Source: Bremerella alba (GTDB lineage: Bacteria; Planctomycetota; Planctomycetia; Pirellulales; Pirellulaceae). From it: DNA of 64,000 bases. The stretch spans positions 186,001 through 250,000 of the forward strand of contig NZ_JABRWO010000002.1 of the NCBI RefSeq assembly GCF_013618625.1, read 5' to 3'. A program made the position numbers and the translations under genes. The notes beneath the pieces were generated by a model. The model was not told the origin of the DNA. It saw nothing but the letters and a program-made list of their open reading frames with translations, and made no database searches. This document shows positions 8,705 to 17,357 of the stretch, one piece after another. Every line of letters begins with the position of its first letter. Positions within the stretch are counted from its first letter, which is position 1.

Positions 8705-9363
8705 CTGGGGGCCGTTACCATCAACTTTTCGGCCGCTTCCAACCCCAATGCGGTGATTCGGCCTTCGATTTCGATGGTGACAATGCCAGCTTCCGCTCGA
8801 CTGGTGATCAGTTTTGCCTCGCAGCCTGGCTGCAGTGACTCTTCGCTTAAGTAACGCAAAAAGTCCGAGCTTTGATCCATCACGCGAACCAGACGAAACG
8901 GCTTGCCGGGCTCCCACTGGGTGAGTTTGACGCCCTGCTCGGTGCGAATCTTACCATCGGCAGTCGGAATGGGATCGCCGTGAGGATCGGACGAGGGATA
9001 CCCCAAATATTGGTCGATACGATCGACGAGAAAGTCGCTGACGGCGTGCTCCATGTTCTCGGCCTCTTCGTGGACTTCGTCCCAGGCCAGGTCGAGCGTG
9101 TGCACCAGAAATAACTCGATCAATCGGTGACGCCGCAGGACACGCAGCGCCAGCTTGCGACCACTCTCGGTCAGGCGAACCCCCTCGTACTTGGTATACG
9201 ATGCCAAGCCGGTCTCGCTGAGGGTCTTCAGCATGCTGGTGACGGTACCCGGCGAGACTTCTAATGCTGTCGCGATTTCGCCGGTCGGGGCCGCTTTTTC
9301 CGGCGCTAGAAGCGCGATCTGATAAATCGCTTTTACGTAGTTTTCGATTGTCAGACTAGGCAT
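8701..9363 (-). CDS. DtxR/MntR-family metal-dependent transcriptional regulator
   Basis: 220 aa from ATG 9363, preceded by GGAG at 9 bases; an in-frame TTG at 9387 is less likely. Residues 1-70 form the winged helix (IENYVKAIYQIAL, GEIATALEVSPGTVTSMLKTL). The following segment has the family metal/dimer region (RRHRLIELFLVHTLDLAWDEVHEEAENMEHAVSD) with the His/Glu residues that bind Mn(II) or Fe(II). Residues about 145-220 form an SH3-like FeoA-type domain. Members repress metal uptake when the metal is plentiful. No transporter gene is adjacent, so its targets are elsewhere. Confidence 0.92.
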   Translation of the reverse strand: MPSLTIENYVKAIYQIALLAPEKAAPTGEIATALEVSPGTVTSMLKTLSETGLASYTKYEGVRLTESGRKLALRVLRRHRLIELFLVHTLDLAWDEVHEEAENMEHAVSDFLVDRIDQYLGYPSSDPHGDPIPTADGKIRTEQGVKLTQWEPGKPFRLVRVMDQSSDFLRYLSEESLQPGCEAKLITSRAEAGIVTIEIEGRITALGLEAAEKLMVTAPS

Positions 9364-9398
9364 GGGGGTCGGCTCCGGAAGACTCAAGGCACCGGATT

Positions 9399-10688
9399 TT
9401 AGACGGTTCCCACCAAAGCGGCAATCTGACGTACGGGCGTTTTATGTTGTCGGAATGGAGCCGTGCTTGTCTTGCCGACAATTTCGTGTTCATGCAGAAA
9501 ATCGATTAGGCTATCGGCGTCGACCCACATGTTCGACTCATCGGTCACCATGTTCCCATCGACAGGATTGGCTAGGTACCAATAAAACGAATGTCCACAG
9601 GCAGCAGACAGTTCAGCGAAACAGTCATATGGCCGATACGGCGTCCCCAATTCGATGACTTTGGTGCCCGGAGGTGCAAAGACCATATTCCCCAGACCGG
9701 CACCATGGGGACCCATGATGACATCTGCTTGTTGAAACAGTTCGACTTGCTCTCGAACCGACATCGTTTCGAGGTAGTGCCGCTCGAACCCTAGCTTTTC
9801 TAGCTTCGGCATGAACTCATTTTCGTTCAAGCAGTTTCGCAGCTTCATGCGTCCTCGCGAAACGTAAACCAGTTTGCGAGGCTCTTGCTTCACCTTTGAC
9901 CAGGGTTGGCCTGCGGCCGTTTCAAAAAGGAACTGCGTCTCTTCGCTGCGAACCGCGTGCTGATTATTGGGAACGTAAACGTTGTCGCCTTGAACGTGGG
10001 CGTGGTGGCTTTCCGGAATAACCTTGTTTGTGTCGACTCCAAACAGCGATAGCATCTCGCGTTGGTAAGAGCGACTCATCGGAGCATAGAGATTGTCAAC
10101 CTGAACGCCGGACTTAGCGAACAGCCGCAGCTTGGGTATCGCTTCGATGAGGAAGTGAAAATAATTGGAACTCGACCATCCAAAGGAGATAACACCCACT
10201 GTGCCTGAGACTTTCCGCAGTCGTGGGAGGTACCCCTGGTGCAAGTATTGTGGAATCACCCCGTCATCGCTCATACCAGGAAAGCGAATCATTCCGAAGT
10301 CTAGCAGATGGCAATTGTCGTCGGTGATAACCGAGACACCTCGCAAAGCAACCCGTGCATCTTTCAAGCTGGTTAGTGATGTACCTTCCAACTTTCGCTG
10401 AGCCGGTGCATATAGGTTGTTCCAGAAGGTCAACTGTTTCTCGCCAGAGGTCTGGTCGAGCACTCGCTGAATCTCGTCCAGCGCTCCTCCTAGGATCCGG
10501 GGGGGGTTAACAATATCCCGAGGAGGCTCGAGAACAACCGCCGAGCCGCTTGCATGGCTCTTTTCTACCCACGACTTCGAATGGTCGGCGTGTGTCGGGG
10601 GCTGCGTCCCTACAAATCGGTTCCAGGCAGTTCGACTTTGACGGCGCAGTTCGTGGCGAGCACGTGTTAGCGACTTCACATCCAGCAT
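9399..10688 (-). CDS. Glycosyltransferase family 61 (DUF563) protein
   Basis: 429 aa from ATG 10688; an in-frame TTG at 10709 would add seven residues, and neither start has a strong ribosome-binding site. The C-terminal half matches GT61: a SSNYFHFLIEAIPKLRLF block, VYVSRGRMKLRNCLNE, and the signature VIMGPHGAGLGNMVFAPPG followed by VIELGTPYRP. GT61 enzymes transfer sugars such as xylose or GlcNAc; in bacteria they often serve capsule or exopolysaccharide synthesis. No signal peptide or membrane span is seen. It stands without other polysaccharide genes, 108 bases beyond the cysNC stop on the same strand. Confidence 0.85.
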   Translation of the reverse strand: MLDVKSLTRARHELRRQSRTAWNRFVGTQPPTHADHSKSWVEKSHASGSAVVLEPPRDIVNPPRILGGALDEIQRVLDQTSGEKQLTFWNNLYAPAQRKLEGTSLTSLKDARVALRGVSVITDDNCHLLDFGMIRFPGMSDDGVIPQYLHQGYLPRLRKVSGTVGVISFGWSSSNYFHFLIEAIPKLRLFAKSGVQVDNLYAPMSRSYQREMLSLFGVDTNKVIPESHHAHVQGDNVYVPNNQHAVRSEETQFLFETAAGQPWSKVKQEPRKLVYVSRGRMKLRNCLNENEFMPKLEKLGFERHYLETMSVREQVELFQQADVIMGPHGAGLGNMVFAPPGTKVIELGTPYRPYDCFAELSAACGHSFYWYLANPVDGNMVTDESNMWVDADSLIDFLHEHEIVGKTSTAPFRQHKTPVRQIAALVGTV

Positions 10689-10796
10689 CCTCAAGCGGAG
10701 ATCAATCAAAGGAGGCTGAAAGTATCGATAATTATTAGAAACGTGGCAATAGACATACGACTGCTATTCCCCCCATTCACTGGGGCGGGATGGCAG

Positions 10797-12728
10797 CTAG
10801 TCTATGATCCCGCGTTGCTGAAGGAATTCGTAGATCTTATCGACACACTCGTCAACGCCCAACTCGTGCGTTGGCAGCACCAGGTCGGCATTCTCGGGAA
10901 CTTCATACTCGTAGCTGACGCCTGGGAAGTTGGCAATCTCGCCGCTGTCTGCTTTCGCGTACATGCCAGAGTCATCTCGCTGACGGCAAACGTCGACAGG
11001 AGCCGACAAGTAGACCGTCAGGAATTGCTCAGGCCCAACCACTTCGCTGGCCCGCTGACGAACATCGGCGCTAGGTGCCAGGAACGCTGCAATGCAGAGC
11101 ATCCCCGAATCGTTAAGCATCCGGGCAATCTCGCTGCCACGACGAAGATTCTCACTCCGCTGCTCAGCCGTGTACCCCAGGTCCTTGCTGATACCGCGAC
11201 GAAGGTTTTGCCCGTCAAGCACAACGCTCGTCTTTCCTTCATCGAACAGACGTCGCTCTAGGGCGTAGGCGATTGTCGTTTTACCGGCTCCGGTCAAACC
11301 GGTCAGCAGCACGGTCGCTGGCTTTTGACCAAAGCGGGCCGCACGTTCGTCGACAGAGACGTTGCCCTTGCTGCTTTGCAGCGTTTCGTCGCCTTCGATG
11401 TCCCATAACTCATCGGTGTCGCTGGCATCGCGGTCGATAATCATGCCGGCACCGACGGTGCGATTGGTCATGTAGTCGATCAGAATGAACGCCCCGGTCG
11501 TCTTGTTCTTCGCGTACGGATCATAGGAAACCGGCTGATTCAGCTTGATGCTGCAGCGACCGATTTCATTGAGCTTGAGGGCCGGCGTATCTTCGCGATG
11601 AAGCGTATTCACGTCGACGTTGTAGCGTACCCGCGAAACTGTGCCGGTCATAATCTTGGTGGTGTGCTTGACGAAGTACTGCTTGCCAGGCACCAGCGGA
11701 TCTTCCGACATCCAAACGACCATGGCGTCGAACTTGCTATCGACTTTTGGGCGATTGCCAGGACGCACGATGATGTCGCCGCGGCTGCAGTCAATTTCAT
11801 CTTCGAAGGTCAGCGTGACCGACATCGGCGGGTAGGCTTCTTCGGCATTGCCGTCCATGGTGACGATGCTTTTCACCTTGCTCGTCTTTTTGGACGGCAA
11901 GACCATGACTTCTTCGCCTGGACGAATCGTGCCGGAGGCCACCGTACCGCAGAAACCACGGAAGTTGAGGTCAGGCCGATTGACCAATTGCACCGGGAAG
12001 CGAAAGTCTTGTAGGTTGCGGTCGGAACCGATATAGAGGTTCTCGAGCATGTGCATCAACGTGGCACCTTCATACCACGGCATCTTCGGGCTCTTCTCGA
12101 CCAGGTTGTCCCCTTTGAGCGCCGACAGCGGAATAAAATGGACATCGTCGGCCGACATTTTCGCGGCGAAGTCGATGTAATCTTGCTTGATCTGCTCGAA
12201 CACTTCCTGGCTATAATCGACCAGGTCCATCTTGTTGATCGCCACCACGATGTGCCGAATGCCCAGCAGCGACGTGATGAAGCTGTGCCGCTTGGTTTGG
12301 GTAAGCACCCCTTGGCGAGCATCAATCAGAATGATTGCCAGGTCGGCGGTTGAAGCACCGGTGGCCATGTTACGGGTATACTGCTCGTGGCCAGGGGTAT
12401 CGGCAACGATGAACTTTCGTTTGGCGGTCGAGAAATAACGATAGGCCACGTCAATCGTGATGCCCTGCTCGCGTTCTTCCTTCAAACCGTCGGTCAGCAA
12501 GGCCGGATCGATCTCGCCCCCGACTGTTCCGTGTGTGGCCGAATCTTTCTCGATGGCTGCCAACTGGTCTTCGTAGGCCGCTTTCGATTCGATCAGCAGC
12601 TTGCCAAGTAGCGTACTCTTCCCGTCATCGACACTGCCGCAGGTCAGAAATCGCAGCAGTTCTTTCTTTTCGTGCTGAGCGAGATAAGCATGAATGTCGG
12701 TCGCGATCAGGTCAGATTTGTGAGACAT
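10797..12728 (-). CDS. cysNC: Bifunctional sulfate adenylyltransferase GTPase subunit / APS kinase
   Basis: 643 aa, a fusion of CysN and CysC. The N-terminal GTPase has G1 GSVDDGKST (31-39), DTPGHEQY near 112 and NKMD near 165, followed by EF-Tu-like beta-barrel domains. The C-terminal APS kinase has its own P-loop GLTGAGKTT near 476 and the [14 protein letters not shown] substrate segment. With CysD it makes adenylylsulfate from ATP and sulfate, driven by GTP, and then phosphorylates it to PAPS. This feeds cysteine synthesis or sulfation; planctomycetes are known for many sulfatases. It lies directly downstream of cysD, with a 128-base spacer holding a long inverted repeat. Confidence 0.97.
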   Translation of the reverse strand: MSHKSDLIATDIHAYLAQHEKKELLRFLTCGSVDDGKSTLLGKLLIESKAAYEDQLAAIEKDSATHGTVGGEIDPALLTDGLKEEREQGITIDVAYRYFSTAKRKFIVADTPGHEQYTRNMATGASTADLAIILIDARQGVLTQTKRHSFITSLLGIRHIVVAINKMDLVDYSQEVFEQIKQDYIDFAAKMSADDVHFIPLSALKGDNLVEKSPKMPWYEGATLMHMLENLYIGSDRNLQDFRFPVQLVNRPDLNFRGFCGTVASGTIRPGEEVMVLPSKKTSKVKSIVTMDGNAEEAYPPMSVTLTFEDEIDCSRGDIIVRPGNRPKVDSKFDAMVVWMSEDPLVPGKQYFVKHTTKIMTGTVSRVRYNVDVNTLHREDTPALKLNEIGRCSIKLNQPVSYDPYAKNKTTGAFILIDYMTNRTVGAGMIIDRDASDTDELWDIEGDETLQSSKGNVSVDERAARFGQKPATVLLTGLTGAGKTTIAYALERRLFDEGKTSVVLDGQNLRRGISKDLGYTAEQRSENLRRGSEIARMLNDSGMLCIAAFLAPSADVRQRASEVVGPEQFLTVYLSAPVDVCRQRDDSGMYAKADSGEIANFPGVSYEYEVPENADLVLPTHELGVDECVDKIYEFLQQRGIID

Positions 12729-12740
12729 GCGTCAGTCTTA

Positions 12741-12834
12741 AGTTTTCAGTGTTCGGTTTTCAGTAGGATTCGCGGTCCAGCTTTCAAACGCCTCAGTATC
12801 TATTCTCTTACTGAAAACTGAAAACTGAACACTT
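12741..12834. repeat. TTTTCAGTGTTC-type inverted repeat (copy A), between cysD and cysNC
   Basis: The left arm (12741-12765, AGTTTTCAGTGTTCGGTTTT then CAGTA) is largely the reverse complement of the right arm (12809-12834, TACTGAAAACTGAAAACTGA then ACACTT), around a loop of about 43 bases. In the cysD-cysNC transcript it would form a long AU-rich stem. Related sequence occurs at 36621-36682 and 46741-46763. A small CCCG/CGGG hairpin follows at once (12835-12848). Confidence 0.75.
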
Positions 12835-12856
12835 GCCCGTCTGCGGGCACACTTCG

Positions 12857-13765
12857 TTAGAAGTAGCCCTCTTCTTTTTTCTTCTGCATCGAGGCGCCCT
12901 GATCCTTATCGATCGCGCGGCCTTGGCGTTCAGATGTTGTGGTCAGCAGCATTTCCTGAATGATTTCAGGTAGCGTGTCAGCTTCCGATTCCACGGCTCC
13001 GGTTAGCGGATAGCAGCCAAGTGTACGGAAGCGAACCATCTTCTCTTCCACCTTCTCGCCCGGCTGAAGCTGGATGCGGTCGTCGTCGACCATGATCCAC
13101 ATATCGTTCCGCCAAACTACAGGGCGCTTCGCAGAGTAATACAACGGAACGATCGGAATCTCTTCCAGGTGGATGTATTGCCAGACGTCGAGTTCGGTCC
13201 AGTTGGAAAGCGGAAAGACGCGAATGCTCTCCCCTTTATTCACCTTGGTGTTATACAGATTCCAAAGTTCGGGACGCTGATTCTTCGGATCCCAGCGATG
13301 GTTCTTATCGCGGAACGAGAAGACACGTTCCTTGGCACGCGATTTTTCTTCATCGCGACGAGCCCCACCGAATGCGGCATCGAAACGGTACTTATCGAGC
13401 GCCTGCTTCAACCCTACTGTTTTCATCAGGTCGGTGTGGCGAACACTATCCTCGAACGGATCGATGCCGATCTGTTTGCCTTCTTCATTGATGTGAACAA
13501 TCAAATCGAGACCCAGTTCATTGCGCGCGTAATCTTCGCGGAACTGGATCATTTCCTTGAACTTCCATGTCGTGTCGACATGCATCAAAGGAAATGGCGG
13601 TTTGGCCGGATAAAAGGCTTTCAAGGCCAAGTGGACCATGACCGAAGAGTCTTTGCCGACGGAATACAACATCACCGGGTTCTCAAACTCGGCCGCGACT
13701 TCGCGGATGATGTGGATGCTCTCTGCTTCCAGCTGTTTGAGATGCGTAATCTGATAACCGGACAT
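12857..13765 (-). CDS. cysD: Sulfate adenylyltransferase subunit 2
   Basis: 302 aa from ATG 13765 (a TTG lies directly before it). It has the PP-loop ATP-pyrophosphatase motif SVGKDSS at 35-41, a PAPS-reductase-like fold, [16 protein letters not shown] and the C-terminal [14 protein letters not shown] typical of CysD. It catalyses ATP + sulfate to APS + PPi, with energy from the CysN GTPase encoded next. The gene order cysD then cysNC on the minus strand is the usual one. The 285-base gap upstream (13766-14050) shows only a small CCAGG/CCTGG hairpin near 13917-13934 and no recognisable sulfur riboswitch. Confidence 0.97.
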   Translation of the reverse strand: MSGYQITHLKQLEAESIHIIREVAAEFENPVMLYSVGKDSSVMVHLALKAFYPAKPPFPLMHVDTTWKFKEMIQFREDYARNELGLDLIVHINEEGKQIGIDPFEDSVRHTDLMKTVGLKQALDKYRFDAAFGGARRDEEKSRAKERVFSFRDKNHRWDPKNQRPELWNLYNTKVNKGESIRVFPLSNWTELDVWQYIHLEEIPIVPLYYSAKRPVVWRNDMWIMVDDDRIQLQPGEKVEEKMVRFRTLGCYPLTGAVESEADTLPEIIQEMLLTTTSERQGRAIDKDQGASMQKKKEEGYF

Positions 13766-14050
13766 CAATCAATCGCTGTGGGTTGAAGTTAGGCAGACTG
13801 GCCATTCTGCAGCGGGCCAACTGCCGTTGGGGTCGGTTTCTCTTTACTGGCTAATGCGGGGTCTTATTTCATGGTCAATGGCGTCGGCTTCTGAGCCGTT
13901 TGGCTGCTTCGCTGATCCAGGCTTAAAAACCTGGGCCACCCAAATTCCATGTTCCCTTACTGCACTAGGCACGCTCAGAGAGAATCGTCTGATTATAGGG
14001 GTCATAACTAATATCAACAACGACACTAATCGGCCGTAAGTTGAACTGGC

Positions 14051-14716
14051 TTAAGGCTCTTTGCGACCTTTCGGCCAAACTTTTACGATCACGCTGGGGT
14101 GATCGTTGCCAGGTGTCTCGTATTCGTGGGCGTTGCGGATTTCAACTCCCTTAGTCAAGCCAAGATGACGGGCTTCTTTTACTTCCTCGAGCCAGCGACC
14201 TCCCTTGATCGTCAACAACCGGCCGGCAGAAAGCCAATGCCCATCAAGCCATGCCAGCAGTTTCTTCAAAGGCGCAACCGCACGGCACACGACCGCGTCG
14301 AAGCTCAGGTCTTCCAGAATCTCTTCCGCTCGATTGTGGTAGACAGGAACCTCCAGCTCGAGCTGTTCGATCATGGCCTGCATCGCGTGTGCCTTCTTGC
14401 CTACCGAATCGCACAGAGTGACACGAACATCGGGGCGAATGATCGCGATCACAATGCCAGGCACGCCTCCGCCGCTTCCCATGTCGAGAATCTCTTCATT
14501 GGGCCGCAACTGACCGGCCAGCGCCAGGCTGTCGATCACATCGCGTGAAACGAACTTGTCGTAGTCGGTATGCCGCGTAAGATTTAGCGACTTGTTGATC
14601 TCCCACAGCGCATCGACGTACCGCTGAAGTTGATTGCGGATCTCGTCAGGCAAGGGAGCCCCAAATTTTATCAGGGCTTCTTCAAGAGTAGCGCTCGCGG
14701 AAACGTCTTCGCTCAT
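14051..14716 (-). CDS. rsmG: 16S rRNA (guanine-N7) methyltransferase RsmG
   Basis: 221 aa, SAM-dependent methyltransferase that modifies G527 of 16S rRNA. The SAM-binding loop is seen as DMGSGGGVPGIVIAI near residue 78, followed by VTLCDSVGKKAHAMQAMIEQL, the RsmG adenine-pocket region, and AVAPLKKLLAWL. The N-terminal SLNLTRHTDYDKFVSRDVIDSL block is also diagnostic. It is not next to mnmG or parAB here, unlike in many bacteria, and appears to be a single-gene unit. Confidence 0.95.
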   Translation of the reverse strand: MSEDVSASATLEEALIKFGAPLPDEIRNQLQRYVDALWEINKSLNLTRHTDYDKFVSRDVIDSLALAGQLRPNEEILDMGSGGGVPGIVIAIIRPDVRVTLCDSVGKKAHAMQAMIEQLELEVPVYHNRAEEILEDLSFDAVVCRAVAPLKKLLAWLDGHWLSAGRLLTIKGGRWLEEVKEARHLGLTKGVEIRNAHEYETPGNDHPSVIVKVWPKGRKEP

Positions 14717-14828
14717 ACTGGCTTTTCAATGAGAATTCTTCTAACAGACAGGCCCAAACCAAATGGCCTGTCAATTCCCACTATTTGACCATGAATCGCC
14801 CATTTGGGCCATGACACTCACGGCAAAG

Positions 14829-16124
14829 CTACTTCTTTTCGTGCCGTGATAGCACCACTATCCGGTGTGCCGTTAGATGCGACTTGGTGTATTGATCTAG
14901 CGGTGAAATCTGCCCGTAAATACCTACCTGCATTCGGGAATATCGCCGTAAGTTCAGCCCCGGCGAAGGGCTCACAAACTGCAGCACGTTGCCCTGAGAA
15001 TCGGTCAATGCAAACGGAGGCGTGTACTGATTGGCGTTTCGGGTCGACGAGGCCCGCGTGATGACCGGCATCAGCCACCCTTTGCCATCGTAGCGTGGGT
15101 CAAAGCCATCTTTGGTGAACGAAGCGGCCGGGTCGTTTGAAGGCTCGACTTTCCCAAGCTTCTCGTCACTAATCAGAGGTGTTTTCAAGGGAATCGACGA
15201 GGAAACGACCGCTTCCTTCGTAGCAAGCTGGCGTTCGTAAAGCTCGTTGAATTCTTCGATTTTCTCTAACAGCAAACGGGCCTTACCCCGCTCTAGTGGC
15301 GTTTCACCTTCGACAATGAGTCGTTTAGCCTGGTCTTTCAAAGGCTTAAAATTCCACAGATCAACCGCCTTAAGGCACTCGCGACTGACGTGCAGTTCTA
15401 ACTCGATGAGGTTCAAGCTGGTGCCCGGACCAATTTCATCGAGAGGTTGCAGCTCTCCGGTAATCGTTGCGCCCGGCTTGTCGTTTTCTGCATCGAAGGA
15501 AACAGGCCGCACGACGCTCAACTTCTGTTCGGCCTCTTTCCAAAATTCGTCATCCTGAATTGACTCGGCCATGGCAGCAGAATCAACCACCGATGATCCC
15601 TGAGGAAGGGGCGGCGTACCGATCGCTTCCACGAAGTGCTTGTTGATCCAGCGAAACTCACCAGCCGGGGGGGCGATGCGGTAGAAGGCTTCCTTCTTGC
15701 CGCTCTCAGGGTCGCGAAGTTCCACAATCCCCAGCACTTCCAGCGGTTCGTCCTGGTCGAGTTTCACATGCGTGATGTGATGCTGGTCGCTGATCTGGCT
15801 ACCCACATAGGCCGGTGCTTCGGCTGTTCGGACATGGGCAATTCGACGATCTTCGCCATACGAAAGGCCTTCGGCTCGTACTAAGCTGAACTCGTTCTCG
15901 GTCGGCCTAATGGCCAACCAGCCGCCGACATCTTCACGGTAGACATCCACGATCGAGTTTTTTTCCAGGTAGGCCGTCGGATAGTAGTTCTGCCCTGGAC
16001 CGCTACGCGTAAAGACCTGCCCGGTAGTCACGCGTCCTTTGTAGGGTTCAGTAGCGAGAGCAGTGGCCGCGCAAGGCAAGACGCCTGCCAGCAGCAACAA
16101 GCAAAGTGGTCGAAAACAGAACAT
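14829..16124 (-). CDS. Exported SH3-like domain protein
   Basis: 431 aa from ATG 16124, chosen because it gives a clean signal peptide (FCFRPLCLLLLAGVLP, cleavage after about residue 24, ATALA) with GAGGG upstream; a longer frame to 16193 would bury it. Mature residues about 28-90 resemble a bacterial SH3 domain (VFTRSGPGQNYYPTAYLEKN, VDVYREDVGGWLAIRP). A similar second segment may follow (near 105-170). The rest is charged, with a probable helical part around 270-320. SH3-like domains often bind cell-wall or other surface material. The function is unknown and no operon partner is evident. Confidence 0.7.
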   Translation of the reverse strand: MFCFRPLCLLLLAGVLPCAATALATEPYKGRVTTGQVFTRSGPGQNYYPTAYLEKNSIVDVYREDVGGWLAIRPTENEFSLVRAEGLSYGEDRRIAHVRTAEAPAYVGSQISDQHHITHVKLDQDEPLEVLGIVELRDPESGKKEAFYRIAPPAGEFRWINKHFVEAIGTPPLPQGSSVVDSAAMAESIQDDEFWKEAEQKLSVVRPVSFDAENDKPGATITGELQPLDEIGPGTSLNLIELELHVSRECLKAVDLWNFKPLKDQAKRLIVEGETPLERGKARLLLEKIEEFNELYERQLATKEAVVSSSIPLKTPLISDEKLGKVEPSNDPAASFTKDGFDPRYDGKGWLMPVITRASSTRNANQYTPPFALTDSQGNVLQFVSPSPGLNLRRYSRMQVGIYGQISPLDQYTKSHLTAHRIVVLSRHEKK

Positions 16125-16237
16125 AGCCGGATCCCTCAGGCAAAAACTTGAGTTATTACCCGAGGAAATACCGGAAATCATGATCGCCGGCAAGATTGAT
16201 TTCAGTGCTATCGCATTTCGACCAAGTTCTTAGAGAT

Positions 16238-17035
16238 TTAGAACTTATGAGCCTTCTGAGGACCATCTTTGGTCATCGAGAGGATCTCAGCGCCATTCTC
16301 GGTCATAAGGATCGTGTGCTCGAACTGGGCACTCAGGCTGCGGTCGCGGGTACGGACGGTCCACCCATCGCTTGGATCGAGTTGAGTGGCAGCGCCGCCA
16401 ATGTTGATCATCGGCTCGATCGTAAAACAGACACCTGGCAGCAGGCGAACCGAATGCGCGGCACGTGTCGGGACGTGAGGAATCGAAGGATCTTGATGGA
16501 AACGGCGACCGAGCCCGTGACCGACGAACTCTTCGACGACACCAAAGTTGTATTTCTTCGCCTCTTCGACAATTACCCGGCCGATTTCTGAAACACGACA
16601 CTCAGGGTAGATCGCATCGATCGCCAGATACAGGCAATCGAACGCACACTGGGTCACCTGTTTCGCTTCCGGGGACACTTCCCCAATCAGGAACGTTTCC
16701 GACTGATCTCCGTGCCAGCCATCGACGATCGATGTTAGATCGACGTTGACAATGTCCCCATCTTTAAGTTCGTACTTGTCAGGAATTCCATGACAAATAA
16801 CTTCGTTGACACTGGTGCACGAACTCTTCGGGAAGCCCTGGTAATTCAAACAAGCCGGTGTATGCCCGTGATCCAGCGTATATTCGTGCACCATCCGGTC
16901 AATCGCTTCGGTGGTGATGCCTGCTTTGACATGCGGGCGTACGAAATCCATCAGTTGCGCGTTGAACTGACAGGCAACTCGCATCGCGTCGCGTTCGGAA
17001 TCAACTAGTTGAAGATGACGTCGTCCGTGAAGCAT
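16238..17035 (-). CDS. map: Methionine aminopeptidase, type I
   Basis: 265 aa. It removes the initiator methionine from nascent proteins. All five dinuclear-metal ligands are visible: D99, D110 (NVDLTSIVDGWHGD), H173 (VGHGLGRRFH), E207 (FTIEPM) and E239 (QFEHTILM). H82 in the CHGIP loop is also conserved. The length is normal for a type I enzyme without an N-terminal zinc finger. It is divergent from leuS, with a 322-base gap between them. Confidence 0.96.
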   Translation of the reverse strand: MLHGRRHLQLVDSERDAMRVACQFNAQLMDFVRPHVKAGITTEAIDRMVHEYTLDHGHTPACLNYQGFPKSSCTSVNEVICHGIPDKYELKDGDIVNVDLTSIVDGWHGDQSETFLIGEVSPEAKQVTQCAFDCLYLAIDAIYPECRVSEIGRVIVEEAKKYNFGVVEEFVGHGLGRRFHQDPSIPHVPTRAAHSVRLLPGVCFTIEPMINIGGAATQLDPSDGWTVRTRDRSLSAQFEHTILMTENGAEILSMTKDGPQKAHKF

Positions 17036-17199
17036 AAAGGATTCAGGGGTTTGTGGAGGGGGCTGAGAATATTTCCGAACCAGCAGTCTACCAAGGTAAT
17101 CGTCTTGGCAACATGGATTTCTCGCGAATTCCTGGCACAGATTTCATCTCTGGGTTCCATTTAGCGCGAACGTTCCGGAGAACCAAGGGGGTCCTTGAA

Positions 17200-17228
17200 T
17201 TGTCAGTTTTCGCGAGGGCCATTAGAAT
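17200..17228 (+). promoter_or_regulatory. Predicted sigma70-type promoter of leuS
   Basis: TTGTCA (17200-17205), a 17-base spacer and TAGAAT (17223-17228) match a housekeeping promoter well. Initiation near 17235 would leave a leader of about 120 bases before leuS. The 17036-17357 intergenic region holds nothing else firm; I see no T-box core. A 26-codon open frame (17261-17341) sits in the leader but has only one Leu codon. Confidence 0.55.
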
Positions 17229-17357
17229 CGTTACCTTCGCGAGACTGCGGGAAAGCCCTATGTATCAACATTTTGCGGCGAACCCTGCCCCAACGACCCA
17301 ACTTGCAAGCAGACCAAGCTGCGGCATGACCGCAATTTAGACGACTGGACAACACCC

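Noticed and set aside
13766-14050. Possible SAM or sulfur riboswitch before cysD
   Set aside because: No conserved SAM-I core or other known motif could be aligned by eye; only a small CCAGG hairpin is present.
17036-17357. Possible T-box leader before leuS
   Set aside because: No T-box sequence or specifier loop and no terminator/antiterminator pair were found.
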